Both the position numbers and the translations under genes were made by a program. Positions 33,873 to 42,933 of a stretch of 64,000 nt of DNA are shown here, piece after piece (position 1 is the stretch's first letter; each line of letters opens with the position of its first letter). The DNA is from Larkinella humicola (GTDB lineage: Bacteria > Bacteroidota > Bacteroidia > Cytophagales > Spirosomataceae), in the NCBI RefSeq assembly GCF_008727875.1, contig NZ_VTWS01000001.1, positions 310,001 to 374,000 on the forward strand. The letters run 5' to 3'. The notes below the pieces were generated by a model. The model did not search any database and was not told where the DNA came from. It saw nothing but the letters and a program-made list of their open reading frames with translations.

Positions 33873-34901
33873 ATGAATGCGCGCTTTTCTTTTCGGCAAA
33901 TTTCCGGGATCGCATCGGTGATCGTGGCGGTTCTGGTGAACCTGCCGCTGATCCGGCTGGCGAACCAAACCCAACTGGCGGTTATTCCCGGTTTGCCGGA
34001 CACGGTTTTTCTGGTCGTCCGGGTGCTGTTTCAGATCGCGTTCACCTTTTTCTTCATTGAATTAAACCGCTATGTGCTGATTCGGAAACGCTACGAACCC
34101 TGGCTCAACCTCGCGGGCTGGTATGGTATCAACTTTCTGTTGTTTCTGGCAATCAACGCGCTCTTCGTCGCGCTGGTTTTGCCGTGGTATCCCGAGCGAC
34201 CGATTCTCGTGTTGGTTACCACGTATTTTCGCGGTTTTTTCGTGTGGGGAACGGCCCTGCTGGTGGCGAATTTCCTGACGGTTCTGCAACAAAACCGCAG
34301 CATGCAGACCGAAAACGAGCGGCTGAAACGGGAGAGTCTGCAAGCCCAGCTCGACGGCTTGCGCGCCCAGCTCAATCCTCATTTTCTGTTCAATTCCCTC
34401 AATGCCCTCAGTTCGCTGATTCGGGAAGGGAGTGCCAACACGCAGCCGTATTTGTCCAAATTATCGCAGGTGTTGCGGTATTCACTTCAGGTTCAAAACC
34501 GGTCGCTGGTTCCGTTTGCCGAAGAGATGCAGTTTACGATGGCCTATTCGTTTCTATTAACCATGCGGTTTGGTGCTAATCTGCAAATATACAACGAGTT
34601 ACCGGTCGAAGTATCCTGGCTGATTCCGACGATGTCGTTGCAGCTTCTCATTGAAAATAGCGTTAAACACAACGTTATTTCTAACGTCAAACCGCTGACA
34701 ATTCGGCTCTCCATCGACCTGTCGGGCGCCTTCATTCGGGTCAGCAACAGCTACCAGCCCAAACCCGAACCCGCCGACGGGACTGGAATGGGCCTGTCCA
34801 ATCTGGAAAACCGCTACCGGCTGCTGACCGGCAAAGCCATTCAGATCGTTCGAACCGAGCGAGAATTCAGTGTCCATTTACCCATAATTCCTGCCGTCTG
34901 A
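33873..34901 (+). CDS. LytS/YehU-type sensor histidine kinase
   Basis: A 342-residue kinase with four transmembrane helices in its first 135 residues and no sensor domain beyond the membrane part. A short coiled coil precedes the His-kinase domain (PF06580 type) at LNPHFLFNSLNALSSLIREG, with the phospho-accepting His about residue 168. The ATPase part has IENSVKHN and GTGMGLSNL. Its stop overlaps the response regulator start by one base (TGATG), so the two are a pair. Confidence 0.93.
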   Translation: MNARFSFRQISGIASVIVAVLVNLPLIRLANQTQLAVIPGLPDTVFLVVRVLFQIAFTFFFIELNRYVLIRKRYEPWLNLAGWYGINFLLFLAINALFVALVLPWYPERPILVLVTTYFRGFFVWGTALLVANFLTVLQQNRSMQTENERLKRESLQAQLDGLRAQLNPHFLFNSLNALSSLIREGSANTQPYLSKLSQVLRYSLQVQNRSLVPFAEEMQFTMAYSFLLTMRFGANLQIYNELPVEVSWLIPTMSLQLLIENSVKHNVISNVKPLTIRLSIDLSGAFIRVSNSYQPKPEPADGTGMGLSNLENRYRLLTGKAIQIVRTEREFSVHLPIIPAV

Positions 34902-35668
34902 TGCGCGTTTTGATTATTGAAGATGAAGTCCTGGCGGCTACGCACCTGGCCGCTTTACTGCGGGACATCGAACCTTCCCTGACGTTTCTGGCGGTCATCG
35001 ACAGCGTGGCCGAGGGCCGGGAGCGGTGGGAGAGTCTGCCAACGCCCGACCTCATTTTCTCGGACATTCAACTGGCCGATGGGCTGTCGTTTTCGCTGCT
35101 GGAGCAGGTTCGGGTGCCGTGTCCGATCATTTTTACGACGGCTTTCGACGAATATGCCATCCGGGCTTTCAAGCTCAATAGCATCGATTACCTGCTGAAA
35201 CCCATTGAACGGGAAGCATTGGAAGCCAGTCTGCTGAAATACCGTTCGCTGACCTGCCCGGCCACCGACGATCTGGTGCAACAGATGCGGGAAATGCTCC
35301 GTGGCCAGGTGTTTATGCCCAAAACCTACCGAAACAGCTTTTTGATTCAGTTTCGGGACAAACTGCTGCCGGTCAAGGTAAGTGACATCGCCTATTTTGA
35401 CATTGAAGGGGGTGTGGTTTCCGCGACGCTGTTTACCAAAATCCGTTATCCCATCGATCAGAAGCTGGACGATCTGGAAATCCAACTGGACCCACAGCAG
35501 TTTTTTCGCGCCAATCGCCAGTTTATCGTTTCCCGGAAAAGCATTCAGGAAGCGGAGCTGTATTTCAACGGCCGGTTGCAATTGCAGCTTCAGCCCCTGC
35601 CGGGCGGGTCGGTGGTGATCAGCAAAGACCGCGCGCCCCAGTTCAAAAAGTGGATGGAGGACTTCTGA
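34901..35668 (+). CDS. LytTR-family response regulator
   Basis: A 255-residue regulator. The receiver domain (residues 1-120) has the acidic pair IIEDE, the phospho-acceptor Asp in LIFSDIQLADG (about residue 53), the Thr of IIFTTAFDEYA and the Lys of YLLKPIE. The LytTR DNA-binding domain covers about residues 145-250 (FLIQFRDKLLPVKVSDIAYF, then FFRANRQFIVSRKSI). It is the partner of the kinase just upstream. Targets are usually two 9-bp direct repeats; none was located with confidence. Confidence 0.94.
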   Translation: MRVLIIEDEVLAATHLAALLRDIEPSLTFLAVIDSVAEGRERWESLPTPDLIFSDIQLADGLSFSLLEQVRVPCPIIFTTAFDEYAIRAFKLNSIDYLLKPIEREALEASLLKYRSLTCPATDDLVQQMREMLRGQVFMPKTYRNSFLIQFRDKLLPVKVSDIAYFDIEGGVVSATLFTKIRYPIDQKLDDLEIQLDPQQFFRANRQFIVSRKSIQEAELYFNGRLQLQLQPLPGGSVVISKDRAPQFKKWMEDF

Positions 35669-35831
35669 ACGTTCACCCGGAGCCCTGGCGCTTTGAGGGC
35701 CGAATTAGTCGGCTTCACGGCGGTTTTCAGGAATTCGGTCTTTCCGCAGGCTACGTTTGTATCGTCTTCGCGGTCGCGCAGACCATTCAATCAAAAGCCA
35801 ACCCAATAGAATGAAACGCGTATCGAAAAGT

Positions 35832-36209
35832 ATGAAAACCAACCTGTCAAAAGCCCTCTGTTTCGTTGCCCTCCTCCTGTTTTCAGTCTCGTCGTTTGCC
35901 CAGCGGGCAGAACTGGGAACACCCGAAGAACGCGCCACCCGAATGACGGCGCGGATGAAAGAAAAGCTGAATTTGTCCGCTGAACAAGAAACACCGGTAG
36001 CTGCTATCAACCTGAAATATGCCAAACAAAACCAGGCGTTGCTAGAAACCGGTGGTCGAAACCTCCGCACGGCGCGGCAGGCTCAGGCTGTGATGAAAAA
36101 GAAGGACGAGGAACTGAAAAAGGTCCTGAATTCCGATCAATACCAACAGTATCAGGCCATCAAAGAAGAGATGAGAGCCGAACTCAAAGAGCGCCGGAAA
36201 CAGAAGTAA
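35832..36209 (+). CDS. Small periplasmic Spy/DUF4890-like helical protein
   Basis: A 125-residue protein with a signal peptide (MKTNLSKALCFVALLLFSVSSFAQ). The mature part is helical and highly charged: ATRMTARMKEKLNLSAEQET, then LNSDQYQQYQAIKEEMRAEL. This is the LTxxQ-like pattern of Spy/CpxP-type periplasmic chaperones. The start could also be the Met at 35811. It follows the LytTR pair by 163 bp on the same strand and could be a target of it, which is a guess. Confidence 0.75.
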   Translation: MKTNLSKALCFVALLLFSVSSFAQRAELGTPEERATRMTARMKEKLNLSAEQETPVAAINLKYAKQNQALLETGGRNLRTARQAQAVMKKKDEELKKVLNSDQYQQYQAIKEEMRAELKERRKQK

Positions 36210-36220
36210 GACCGCCCGCA

Positions 36221-36279
36221 TCGCCTTTGGGACGTGTCGCCGAATTGATCAGGCAATCAGCGACACGTCCCAAAGGCGA
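36221..36279. terminator. Bidirectional terminator-like hairpin between convergent genes
   Basis: TCGCCTTTGGGACGTGTCGC (36221-36240) and its exact complement at 36260-36279 form a 20-bp perfect stem with a 19-nt loop. It fills the spacer between the ends of two convergent genes at 36209 and 36284. Confidence 0.75.
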
Positions 36280-36283
36280 CCCA

Positions 36284-37084
36284 TTACCGCCGATTCGTGT
36301 AGCCAATTCCCAGTGTATTGGAGCGGGTGGCCGAATCGGTGCCTAAAAAATCGAGCGTAACCACCGGTTTGTAGATCAGATCATCGCCCCAGGCATCGGT
36401 CACCAGCAAGGTTGCTCCCGTTGGTTTATACACCGCCGAAACCTCGTAGCGGCCCATCGGAATGTCCTTCAGAAAGTCGTTGGTGCGTTTGGCGACCCGG
36501 AGTTTGAGCGTTTTACCGGTCGATCCGTCAATGAGTGTCCCAATGGGTTTGAAAGTAAATTCTATGTTTTCAGTATCCGGCAGGTCGGTGACATTGGGAT
36601 CGCGAAACAACTCTGCCGTTCCGCCATAATAGAGATCCAGACTCAGATCGGGAATATGGCCCGTCAGTTTCCATTGAAAATTACGAACCGGTTTTTCGGT
36701 TTCCGAAAAGCTGTCCGGGTTTTCGGGATCGAGCAGGAGTTTGTAGACCCGGTTATTGTATTGTTTCAGAATATACCCTTTGGTTACCCACTGCCCCAGG
36801 TCTTTCATCAGTTGAATTTGGTATGTTCCATCGCTGTTGCTGGCGACTTCGGCCCCGCGCCCTTTGATAACTGTATTGTCGATGTAAACCGTGGCACGGG
36901 GTAACGGTTTACCCTGCGGATCGGTCACCTTTCCGATAACGTAACCCGCTTTTCCACCGGTTTCGCTGGGTGAGCCGGGTTCCGGTTCGGTGGAATCGGT
37001 TTTGCAGGCCGTCAGAAACGTGAGGCTTCCGGCCAGAAGAAGGGCTGTGCGGGTCCATCCGCGTAGGATTGGTGGTGTGTTCAT
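36284..37084 (-). CDS. Lipoprotein with carboxypeptidase regulatory-like domain
   Basis: A 266-residue lipoprotein. The lipobox is FLTAC (Cys about residue 27). Residues 45-105 are a carboxypeptidase regulatory-like/transthyretin-type beta-sandwich (GYVIGKVTDPQGKPLPRATV, then SNSDGTYQIQL). The remainder is beta-rich and unrecognised. The promoter has a -7 element inside a GATCAG/CTGATC palindrome. The function is unknown; surface or periplasmic glycan binding is typical for this domain. Confidence 0.75.
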   Translation of the reverse strand: MNTPPILRGWTRTALLLAGSLTFLTACKTDSTEPEPGSPSETGGKAGYVIGKVTDPQGKPLPRATVYIDNTVIKGRGAEVASNSDGTYQIQLMKDLGQWVTKGYILKQYNNRVYKLLLDPENPDSFSETEKPVRNFQWKLTGHIPDLSLDLYYGGTAELFRDPNVTDLPDTENIEFTFKPIGTLIDGSTGKTLKLRVAKRTNDFLKDIPMGRYEVSAVYKPTGATLLVTDAWGDDLIYKPVVTLDFLGTDSATRSNTLGIGYTNRR

Positions 37085-37106
37085 GGTCGTGTTGTTGTTT
37101 GGTTTC

Positions 37107-37127
37107 GATCAGCAAAACTAACTGATC
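37107..37127 (-). promoter_or_regulatory. -7 element inside a 6-9-6 palindrome
   Basis: GATCAG (37107-37112) and CTGATC (37122-37127) flank, on the minus strand, TAGTTTTG (37120-37113), a match to the Bacteroidota -7 consensus. A possible -33 TTG lies 17 nt further upstream at 37138-37140. A repressor bound here would block transcription of the lipoprotein gene starting at 37084. Confidence 0.4.
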
Positions 37128-37320
37128 CCGCCCGGTTCAACCCGTTCCGGTATGGACAGCAACAACCTCCGATTGAATTGCACAATCGAAGAACTGATTT
37201 GTAAAAAGGGAAACCGATTGAATTCAGGCCGTTGAGAGGGTGTCGGATTTTTCGCACGAGCGTAATCCTGGATTTTGCCCGTAATTATCAGTAAATTGGT
37301 AGCCATTAACAGGCCTCGTT

Positions 37321-38550
37321 ATGTACAACAAAACCATACTGATGCTGGCGGCTGTAGGCTGCTGGTTATCGCTGAATTCGTGTAGCAAGGATCCGGACCC
37401 GGTTGATCCACCGGCGGTTACCGGCGGGTATGTCGTCGCCATCCGGGATGTAGGAGCCAGCCAATCAACGGATTATCTGTTGCAAACGACTTCGATTACG
37501 AGCGGTACACTCTCGGTAGCCGGACAGGGAATTGCGCAAACGGGAAATCGGACGTACGTGCAGGCCGGTAAAACGGTCTTCAGCATCGGTGGGAGCGGAG
37601 CCAACCAGGGAACGCCCTCGGCAGTGGGTTATGTGCTGGATGCCGCGAACAAACTGGTTCAGAAGGGAAGTTTTACCTTCGAAAAATACTTCGACGCGCC
37701 GACGGTCATTGATGACAATACGCTCGGCGGTATTCAGATTCCCCGGACGGCAGCCGATAACCGGAGTGCCACATTCTACACGGCAACCGTTGCTACCCCA
37801 GCCCTATCGGGTCAGGTGAAAAACTCGCTGGCTCCCCTGTTCAAGGATGATCTGGTGTGGCCGTCGGGTATGCGGGTACGTGACGGAAAAGCGTATGTGT
37901 CGTATTACCTCCAGAACCGGACTACGTTGCAGACGGCCTTTACCGATACGGCGTATGTGGCCATCTACAGCTACCCGGCTTTTACGCTGGAGAAAGTCAT
38001 CAAGGATGTTCGTACGGGACCGGCGGGGTCGTCCAATAGCAGCAATGGCTTGATCAAAACCGAAAACGGCGATATTTATACCGTGGCTTCGTCGGCGTAC
38101 ACGTTTTCACAACGGACCAAACCAGCTGGTTTTCTGCGGATTAAAAACGGAGAGACGGTTTTCGACCCCACGTATTTTTTCAACCTGGATGAGATTTCGA
38201 ACAACCGGAAAATCTACTATTGCCAGTATCTGGGTAACGGACTGGTGCTGGCCGAAATGGGTCGTTTTCCGACTGTCAACGGGCAGTGGGCCTACGAAGA
38301 TGTTAATCTGAGCGTTGTCATCATCGACCTGAATGCCAAAACCGTGAAAGAAGTGTCGGGCGGCATACCGGCCCATGCCGGACAAGGGGGCATCACGCTG
38401 TCGGTGCCGGTTGAAAACGGAAAAACTTACCTGCCGGTGACGAGCTACACCGAGGGAACCTACATCTGGGAAATCGACATTGCCACCGCCACGGCCAAAC
38501 CCGGCGCCCGGGTAAATGCCAAATATGTGACGGGGATTTTTAAGCTGTAG
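37321..38550 (+). CDS. DUF4374 beta-propeller lipoprotein
   Basis: A 409-residue lipoprotein with lipobox SLNSC (Cys about residue 21) and the DUF4374 pattern: GGYVVAIRDVGASQSTDYLL near the start and repeated beta-propeller blades after it. DUF4374 proteins are periplasmic or surface proteins often linked to iron-siderophore receptors in Bacteroidota. No TonB receptor is adjacent here, though one lies at 28244-30610. It is convergent with another secreted propeller-like protein. Confidence 0.85.
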   Translation: MYNKTILMLAAVGCWLSLNSCSKDPDPVDPPAVTGGYVVAIRDVGASQSTDYLLQTTSITSGTLSVAGQGIAQTGNRTYVQAGKTVFSIGGSGANQGTPSAVGYVLDAANKLVQKGSFTFEKYFDAPTVIDDNTLGGIQIPRTAADNRSATFYTATVATPALSGQVKNSLAPLFKDDLVWPSGMRVRDGKAYVSYYLQNRTTLQTAFTDTAYVAIYSYPAFTLEKVIKDVRTGPAGSSNSSNGLIKTENGDIYTVASSAYTFSQRTKPAGFLRIKNGETVFDPTYFFNLDEISNNRKIYYCQYLGNGLVLAEMGRFPTVNGQWAYEDVNLSVVIIDLNAKTVKEVSGGIPAHAGQGGITLSVPVENGKTYLPVTSYTEGTYIWEIDIATATAKPGARVNAKYVTGIFKL

Positions 38551-38579
38551 GACGGTTTACGGTTTTTTAGTTTACGGTA

Positions 38580-38624
38580 TACGGTGGCTGACGCACGTTT
38601 GCAGTGAATGCGTCAGCCACCGTA
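38580..38624. repeat. Hairpin with GGCTGACGCACG tip (family E)
   Basis: TACGGTGGCTGACGCA (38580-38595) and its exact complement at 38609-38624 enclose a 13-nt loop. Weaker pairing of GGTTTACGG-type repeats extends to both gene ends. The tip GGCTGACGCACG...GCGTCAGCC recurs in the hairpins at 48922-49018 and 54487-54606. It lies between convergent genes, so it may also terminate both. Confidence 0.8.
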
Positions 38625-38643
38625 AACTATAAACTGAAAACCG

Positions 38644-39435
38644 TTATTTTACCTCCGAAACCACCACAAAATTATCGTTTCGGGTAATGCCATAGAGAAT
38701 CAGTTTGGACTTCACGCTGCGGTCGATGGCAAAGGCTTGTCCTTCACTGACGGTCGGAATGGTTTTTACGTGTTGCAGCGTAGAGCCACGGTCAGGGAGT
38801 TTCAGGACATACAGTTCCGGTTTGTCGTGACCGGTACAGTAAATCAAACCGTCTTTTCCCCAGGTGCCGCCGGACGTACTTTTGGGGGCGAAAGCCTGCA
38901 AAACCGTCGCCGGAAACTGCCAGGATTCCAGCCGTTCCCAGTTGGCGTTGAACTTCACCAGCATCGTCCAGCGGTTGTCGCGCCCTTCCGCCGAGGCTTT
39001 GTCGGAGTAATTGGCGAAGGCGACCCACCAATAGCCCTGGTAAAAGTCGGCCCAGGTGGCCGAGCCGGGGAGCAATCCGAAGCTGTGGCTACCCGTGTGC
39101 CGGAGCGTTTCGGTATCGAAAATTTCGATGGAACTTACCATCGGCACGTCCGGGTAATTGGAATGAACACAGTAGAGTTTCCGGTTGAGGACGATGCCAC
39201 TGTTCAGGTGTTTCAATAAACCCGTTGTATCCCGCCAGGCGGCCACCTGTTTGCTGTCCGTTTTCGTATGTTTGGTGAGGGAGGTGTTGTTGATGACGTA
39301 AAAGTGAGCCGCATCGACGGCGACGCCCTGTTTCACTTCCTTTAACTGAAATCGCTGGATTTCGTGGGCTTTCTGGGCAAAAACCGGGGTGGTGTTGAAA
39401 AAAAAGGGGACCAGCAGGAGGGCTAAAAACCGCAT
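38644..39435 (-). CDS. Secreted beta-propeller-like protein of unknown function
   Basis: A 263-residue protein from the ATG at 39435, with a signal peptide ending TTPVFAQ. The mature part has repeated beta motifs (VAVDAAHFYVINNTSLTKHT; GIVLNRKLYCVHSNYPD; SIEIFDTETLRHTG; GKDGLIYCTGHDKPELYVLK) as in a beta-propeller. No catalytic motif was seen. Relatives are annotated as cyclic-nucleotide-binding or hypothetical proteins without proof. It may bind a ligand or protein in the periplasm. Confidence 0.7.
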   Translation of the reverse strand: MRFLALLLVPFFFNTTPVFAQKAHEIQRFQLKEVKQGVAVDAAHFYVINNTSLTKHTKTDSKQVAAWRDTTGLLKHLNSGIVLNRKLYCVHSNYPDVPMVSSIEIFDTETLRHTGSHSFGLLPGSATWADFYQGYWWVAFANYSDKASAEGRDNRWTMLVKFNANWERLESWQFPATVLQAFAPKSTSGGTWGKDGLIYCTGHDKPELYVLKLPDRGSTLQHVKTIPTVSEGQAFAIDRSVKSKLILYGITRNDNFVVVSEVK

Positions 39436-39502
39436 GGAAGCAAATGTGGTTACAGATGGCAGGAATAGTGACACCGATGGAAACCCGGTACGCTCCGTTT
39501 TT

Positions 39503-40021
39503 TTACTTACTTTTTTTCGGGAGATACGATTTCGGATCCAGGGCTTTCGGCGACCAGCTCTGCAAAAAATCCGCTACCAGTTTCGGACTGTGGCCTTTTC
39601 CCTCTTCCAGATAGGCCGAGTTCTGGGTGTGTAGCCGGTTCCCTTTTTCATCCAGCACCACAAAAACCGGGAAGCCAAACCGTTGCGGGTAGCCCAGTCG
39701 TGCCAGGGTTTCCTCGTTCTTGTTCTCCGGGCTGTAGTTCACGCGCAGCACAACATAATTGTCGGTCAATATGCGGTTGAGTGTCGTGTCGGTAGTCGTC
39801 AGGGTATGGAACCGGAGACACCACACACACCAGTTGCCCCCGAGTTGCAGCAGCACGTGTTTGCCTTCTTTTTGCGCCTGGGCCACCGCCTGTTGGATGT
39901 CCTGCTGCGCATTGGCATTCGGATCATAAATTTTTGGCGCGTCGGCTTTGGTGGTCGACTGTGAATAAACGGCAGTACATGCTCCAAAAAACAGAGCAAA
40001 GGCGAGTAGCAGGGTTTTCAT
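39503..40021 (-). CDS. Secreted thioredoxin-fold protein (CxxC)
   Basis: A 172-residue periplasmic thioredoxin-like protein. The signal peptide is MKTLLLAFALFFGACTAVYSQ, in which the Cys does not fit a strong lipobox. The active site is GGNWCVWCLRFH (about residues 61-72). The cis-Pro is in RFGFPVFVVLDEKG. The subgroup is thioredoxin_7-like, as in DUF255-related proteins. It probably reduces or isomerises exported disulfides. It follows the propeller gene's start by 67 bp on the same strand. Confidence 0.85.
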   Translation of the reverse strand: MKTLLLAFALFFGACTAVYSQSTTKADAPKIYDPNANAQQDIQQAVAQAQKEGKHVLLQLGGNWCVWCLRFHTLTTTDTTLNRILTDNYVVLRVNYSPENKNEETLARLGYPQRFGFPVFVVLDEKGNRLHTQNSAYLEEGKGHSPKLVADFLQSWSPKALDPKSYLPKKSK

Positions 40022-40154
40022 CAGATCAGCTAGTTGATCGAAAAAGCAAAGATAAACGCTTTTCAGGTAGCGTGGGGTATCAAAAGAGTAGAGAAACGTC
40101 TAAACTATGTGCCTGAACGCAGGGTTAGTGAAGGGTATTGTTACCTGACCAACC

Positions 40155-41099
40155 GTGAAAAAAGCCATTCCTGTTTTTCAATTAGCATTTCGGGCTTTTT
40201 CGGATCTGAAAACGAATGACCCCATTCGCATGGCGGCAGCAACGGCTTTTTTCAGTCTGTTTGCGTTACCGCCCATCGTCATTATCCTGAGTCAGTTGTA
40301 TGAAGAGTTGTTTGATGAACACGGCCAGCGCTTGAACTACCTGCTGATTCGTAAACTGGCTGAACTGGTTGGTTATCAGAGTGCCCGTCAATTGCAGGAT
40401 ATTTCACGACATCTGCAACAGGAGCGGGCCAACCCGTTCTTAACCGGCCTAAGCATTGTGCTTTTGCTGGGTGCTTCCACCACCTTGTTCGCCATCATCA
40501 AGAATTCATTGAATCAGCTTTGGAGGGTAAAAACCATCGCTAAAAGACAGGTTTGGCACCTGCTGGTCGATCGGGTCATTGCGCTGGGCATCATCCTGTT
40601 TTCCGGTTTGTTATTCACGGTTTCGCTGGCCATTCGCCGGACGTTACTGCCGCTGAAGGATAATCTGGAACAGAATGCGATGTATGACTGGTCGACAGAT
40701 GTCGGTCAGCATCTTCTGTCGATTCTGATGCTGACCGTCTGGTTTGCCGTTATTTTCAAGTATTTGCCCGACATCCGCATCCGTTGGCCGGCGGTTTGGG
40801 TGGGCGCTCTGGTGACGGGCATTCTGGTCGAAGCCGGAGAACAGGTGCTGGACCGGTTTTTAATTACCAGTTCGGTTCGTTCCCTGTTTGGTGCTTCAGG
40901 GTCGATAATGCTGATTCTGCTCTTCGTTTTCTACTCCTCGCTGATTTTTTATTACGGCGCGAGCTTCACCCGCCATTTTGCCCAGTGGATTCATCTGGAA
41001 GCCGAACCCGGCGCTCATGCCGTCGCGTATCAAATTACGGAAGTGGATCGCCCGAACGCTGCTGGTCAGGATTTGCAACCGCCGGGCGACCCCGCTTGA
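40155..41099 (+). CDS. YihY/virulence factor BrkB-family membrane protein
   Basis: A 314-residue inner-membrane protein with about six transmembrane helices. The family pattern is visible as DPIRMAAATAFFSLFALPP near the N-terminus, FYSSLIFYYGASFTRHF near the C-terminus, and LLGASTTLFAIIKNSLNQLW in between. The family was once called RNase BN by mistake and its true function is unknown. The start is a GTG at 40155, preferred because the first helix is complete from there. It is convergent with the Gfo/Idh gene (8 bp apart). Confidence 0.88.
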   Translation: MKKAIPVFQLAFRAFSDLKTNDPIRMAAATAFFSLFALPPIVIILSQLYEELFDEHGQRLNYLLIRKLAELVGYQSARQLQDISRHLQQERANPFLTGLSIVLLLGASTTLFAIIKNSLNQLWRVKTIAKRQVWHLLVDRVIALGIILFSGLLFTVSLAIRRTLLPLKDNLEQNAMYDWSTDVGQHLLSILMLTVWFAVIFKYLPDIRIRWPAVWVGALVTGILVEAGEQVLDRFLITSSVRSLFGASGSIMLILLFVFYSSLIFYYGASFTRHFAQWIHLEAEPGAHAVAYQITEVDRPNAAGQDLQPPGDPA

Positions 41100-41106
41100 C
41101 CAGCAT

Positions 41107-42189
41107 TTACAACATTACCGGCTGGCCGGTCCGCACCGACTCATCACAGGCAAAGGCAATGCGCAGGCTGTTGACGGCGTCCTGTAGATGATCCGTTAGG
41201 TCGATGTTTTCCCGAATGGCTTTCAGGAAATACCGTTGCTCGCGGTTGCAAAGCTCCTGGTGATCGGGCTCATCCTGCATGTCGATCCAGGTGTCTTCCT
41301 GCACAAACTGGTCGTTTTGGTCGAGGGGCGCGTGGTGAACCCGGAGGGATTCAGTCTTGGTGTGTGAATCCACGTTATCCGATTTGCCGGCGGCTCCGGC
41401 ATTTTTCGCTACAATGGAAACGCAGCCTTTCGGCCCAATCACATCTTTGACGAAAAAGGCGGTTTCGCTCATCATCGGTCCCCAACCGGCCTCATACCAA
41501 CCCACCGATCCATCTTCGAACCGGATTTGCAACTGGCCGTAGTTGTAGTTGCCCGCCGGAATCTCTTCCGTCAGTCGCGCACCGATGGCGTTTACCTGCG
41601 TCGGTTTTGAGCGCGTCATCTGGCACATCACGTCGATGTAATGGACGCCACAATCGACAATCGGGCTGAGGCTTTTCATCAGATTCCGGTGGACGGTCCA
41701 CATGCCGCCGTGGCTTTGCTGGTTCAGGTTCATCCGCATCACGAGCGGTTTGCCCATTTCGTGTGCAATTTCGATGAACTTCTCCCAGGAAGGGTGCTGG
41801 CGCAGGATGTACCCAACGACGACTTTTTTGCCCGCTTTTTCGGCGGCTGCCACCACGCGCTCGGACCCTTCGACGGTATCGGCGAGCGGTTTTTCGATGA
41901 ATACGTGGCAACCGTGTTCGAGCGCCAGAATGGCAAACGCTTCGTGGGTGTCGGGATAGGTCGAAATACAAACGGCATCGGGTTGGGTTTCGGCGAGGGC
42001 CGTGGCCAGATCGGTGAACAAGGCGTAGCCACCGCCGAGACGCTCGTTCAGAACTTCCTTGCTTTTGCCGGTAGAAACGATGCCGCAGATTTCAAAACCG
42101 TCGTTCGTTGAATACGCTATGGCGTGCGAGGAACCCATGTTGCCGCAGCCGACAACGAGAACCCGCACGGGGGAATTTGGAGTTGACAT
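41107..42189 (-). CDS. Cytosolic Gfo/Idh/MocA-family oxidoreductase
   Basis: A 360-residue NAD(P)-dependent dehydrogenase without a signal peptide, unlike the exported relative at 12058-13518. The Rossmann motif is VRVLVVGCGNMGSSHAIAY, the catalytic Lys is in IEKPLADT (about residue 100), and the active-site His is in IVDCGVHYIDVMCQM (about residue 178). The substrate is a sugar or inositol derivative; no sugar gene is adjacent to define it. Confidence 0.9.
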   Translation of the reverse strand: MSTPNSPVRVLVVGCGNMGSSHAIAYSTNDGFEICGIVSTGKSKEVLNERLGGGYALFTDLATALAETQPDAVCISTYPDTHEAFAILALEHGCHVFIEKPLADTVEGSERVVAAAEKAGKKVVVGYILRQHPSWEKFIEIAHEMGKPLVMRMNLNQQSHGGMWTVHRNLMKSLSPIVDCGVHYIDVMCQMTRSKPTQVNAIGARLTEEIPAGNYNYGQLQIRFEDGSVGWYEAGWGPMMSETAFFVKDVIGPKGCVSIVAKNAGAAGKSDNVDSHTKTESLRVHHAPLDQNDQFVQEDTWIDMQDEPDHQELCNREQRYFLKAIRENIDLTDHLQDAVNSLRIAFACDESVRTGQPVML

Positions 42190-42259
42190 GGAATAATTGA
42201 ATTAAGGACGGCAAGTTGGGAAGGGATCGGGAATAAAAAAAGAGATACTGATAACTTGG

Positions 42260-42679
42260 TTATTCAGACCAAATCCTTAAAACGCCTTCCTGAGTCGATA
42301 AATTCGTAGCTATACGGTCAAAATCAATATCGTTGTGAACAACGCTCAGGTTAAAATGAATCGCATAAGCAGCAATTAGACAGTCATTGGGTTTTCAAAT
42401 GGGAACTCCCTGCTGACGCAATGATCGATAGAGCCCAGCGGCTTTATCTGCCATTCGATAAGGATCAATTCCAGTCTTTCCAGGAAGCTAAAACTGTTCT
42501 GAACGAAGCGAAGCTCATTCGGCAATTTTACACCCTGTAACACTTCCTGCCGTATTGGTGGGCAAAGCCAGATAGTCCAGTCTGAAAGAAGAGCCGTATT
42601 CAATAATTCAGTTTGAGGACTAATGGTTTTTTCGGAAGTAATTTATCCAGACTGAACTGTCAAACTGTAAATCATTCAT
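42260..42679 (-). pseudogene. vapC: Decayed VapC-type PIN-domain toxin
   Basis: Reading the minus strand from the ATG at 42679 gives MNDLQFDSSVWINYFRK, the typical VapC start with the first PIN Asp. The frame then breaks. One extra A in an A6 run shifts to the frame encoding SPQTELLNTALLSDWTIWLC. A lost G after LERLEL shifts again to DPYRMADKAAGLYRSLRQQG. A TGA replaces the CGA expected before KPNDCLIAAYAIHFNLSVVH. The last part keeps the PIN motif HNDIDFDRIA to a stop at 42260. Two indels and one nonsense codon make this a dead toxin, unless the indels are sequencing errors; the TGA would still remain. The start overlaps the antitoxin stop. Confidence 0.85.
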
Positions 42680-42872
42680 TCGGTGAAGTGCGCATCTGAT
42701 CCAAATCACCTTCCCAGTGAATAGTGCCACGCATCGCGGCTAATTCACGCTTTTTGAGCTTCCGCAAAAATTCATACAAAGCCGTTCGAATCAAGTCTTC
42801 AGGCGTATGAATGTGACTGAGTTGCATTGACTCTTGCACTAAATCATCGTTTAACTCGACCGTCGTTTTCAT
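42672..42872 (-). CDS. vapB: VapB-type antitoxin
   Basis: A 66-residue protein from the ATG at 42872: MKTTVELNDDLVQESMQLSH and on, a ribbon-helix-helix of the VapB/DUF2191 type. The C-terminal tail (GTIHWEGDLDQMRTSPNE) has the Trp-containing toxin-binding segment common in this group. The frame is intact although its toxin partner is broken. It would bind DNA at its own promoter. The stop overlaps the toxin start (ATGAATGA), as in active VapBC operons. Confidence 0.82.
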   Translation of the reverse strand: MKTTVELNDDLVQESMQLSHIHTPEDLIRTALYEFLRKLKKRELAAMRGTIHWEGDLDQMRTSPNE

Positions 42873-42933
42873 GTTCTGAATACCGGATTTAAACAAAGAT
42901 AGTTCAACCGCAAGATAAACGTCACGATCAGCC

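Noticed and set aside
40155-41099. Ribonuclease BN as product name
   Set aside because: The family is YihY/BrkB, a membrane protein; the RNase name came from an earlier mistaken assignment.
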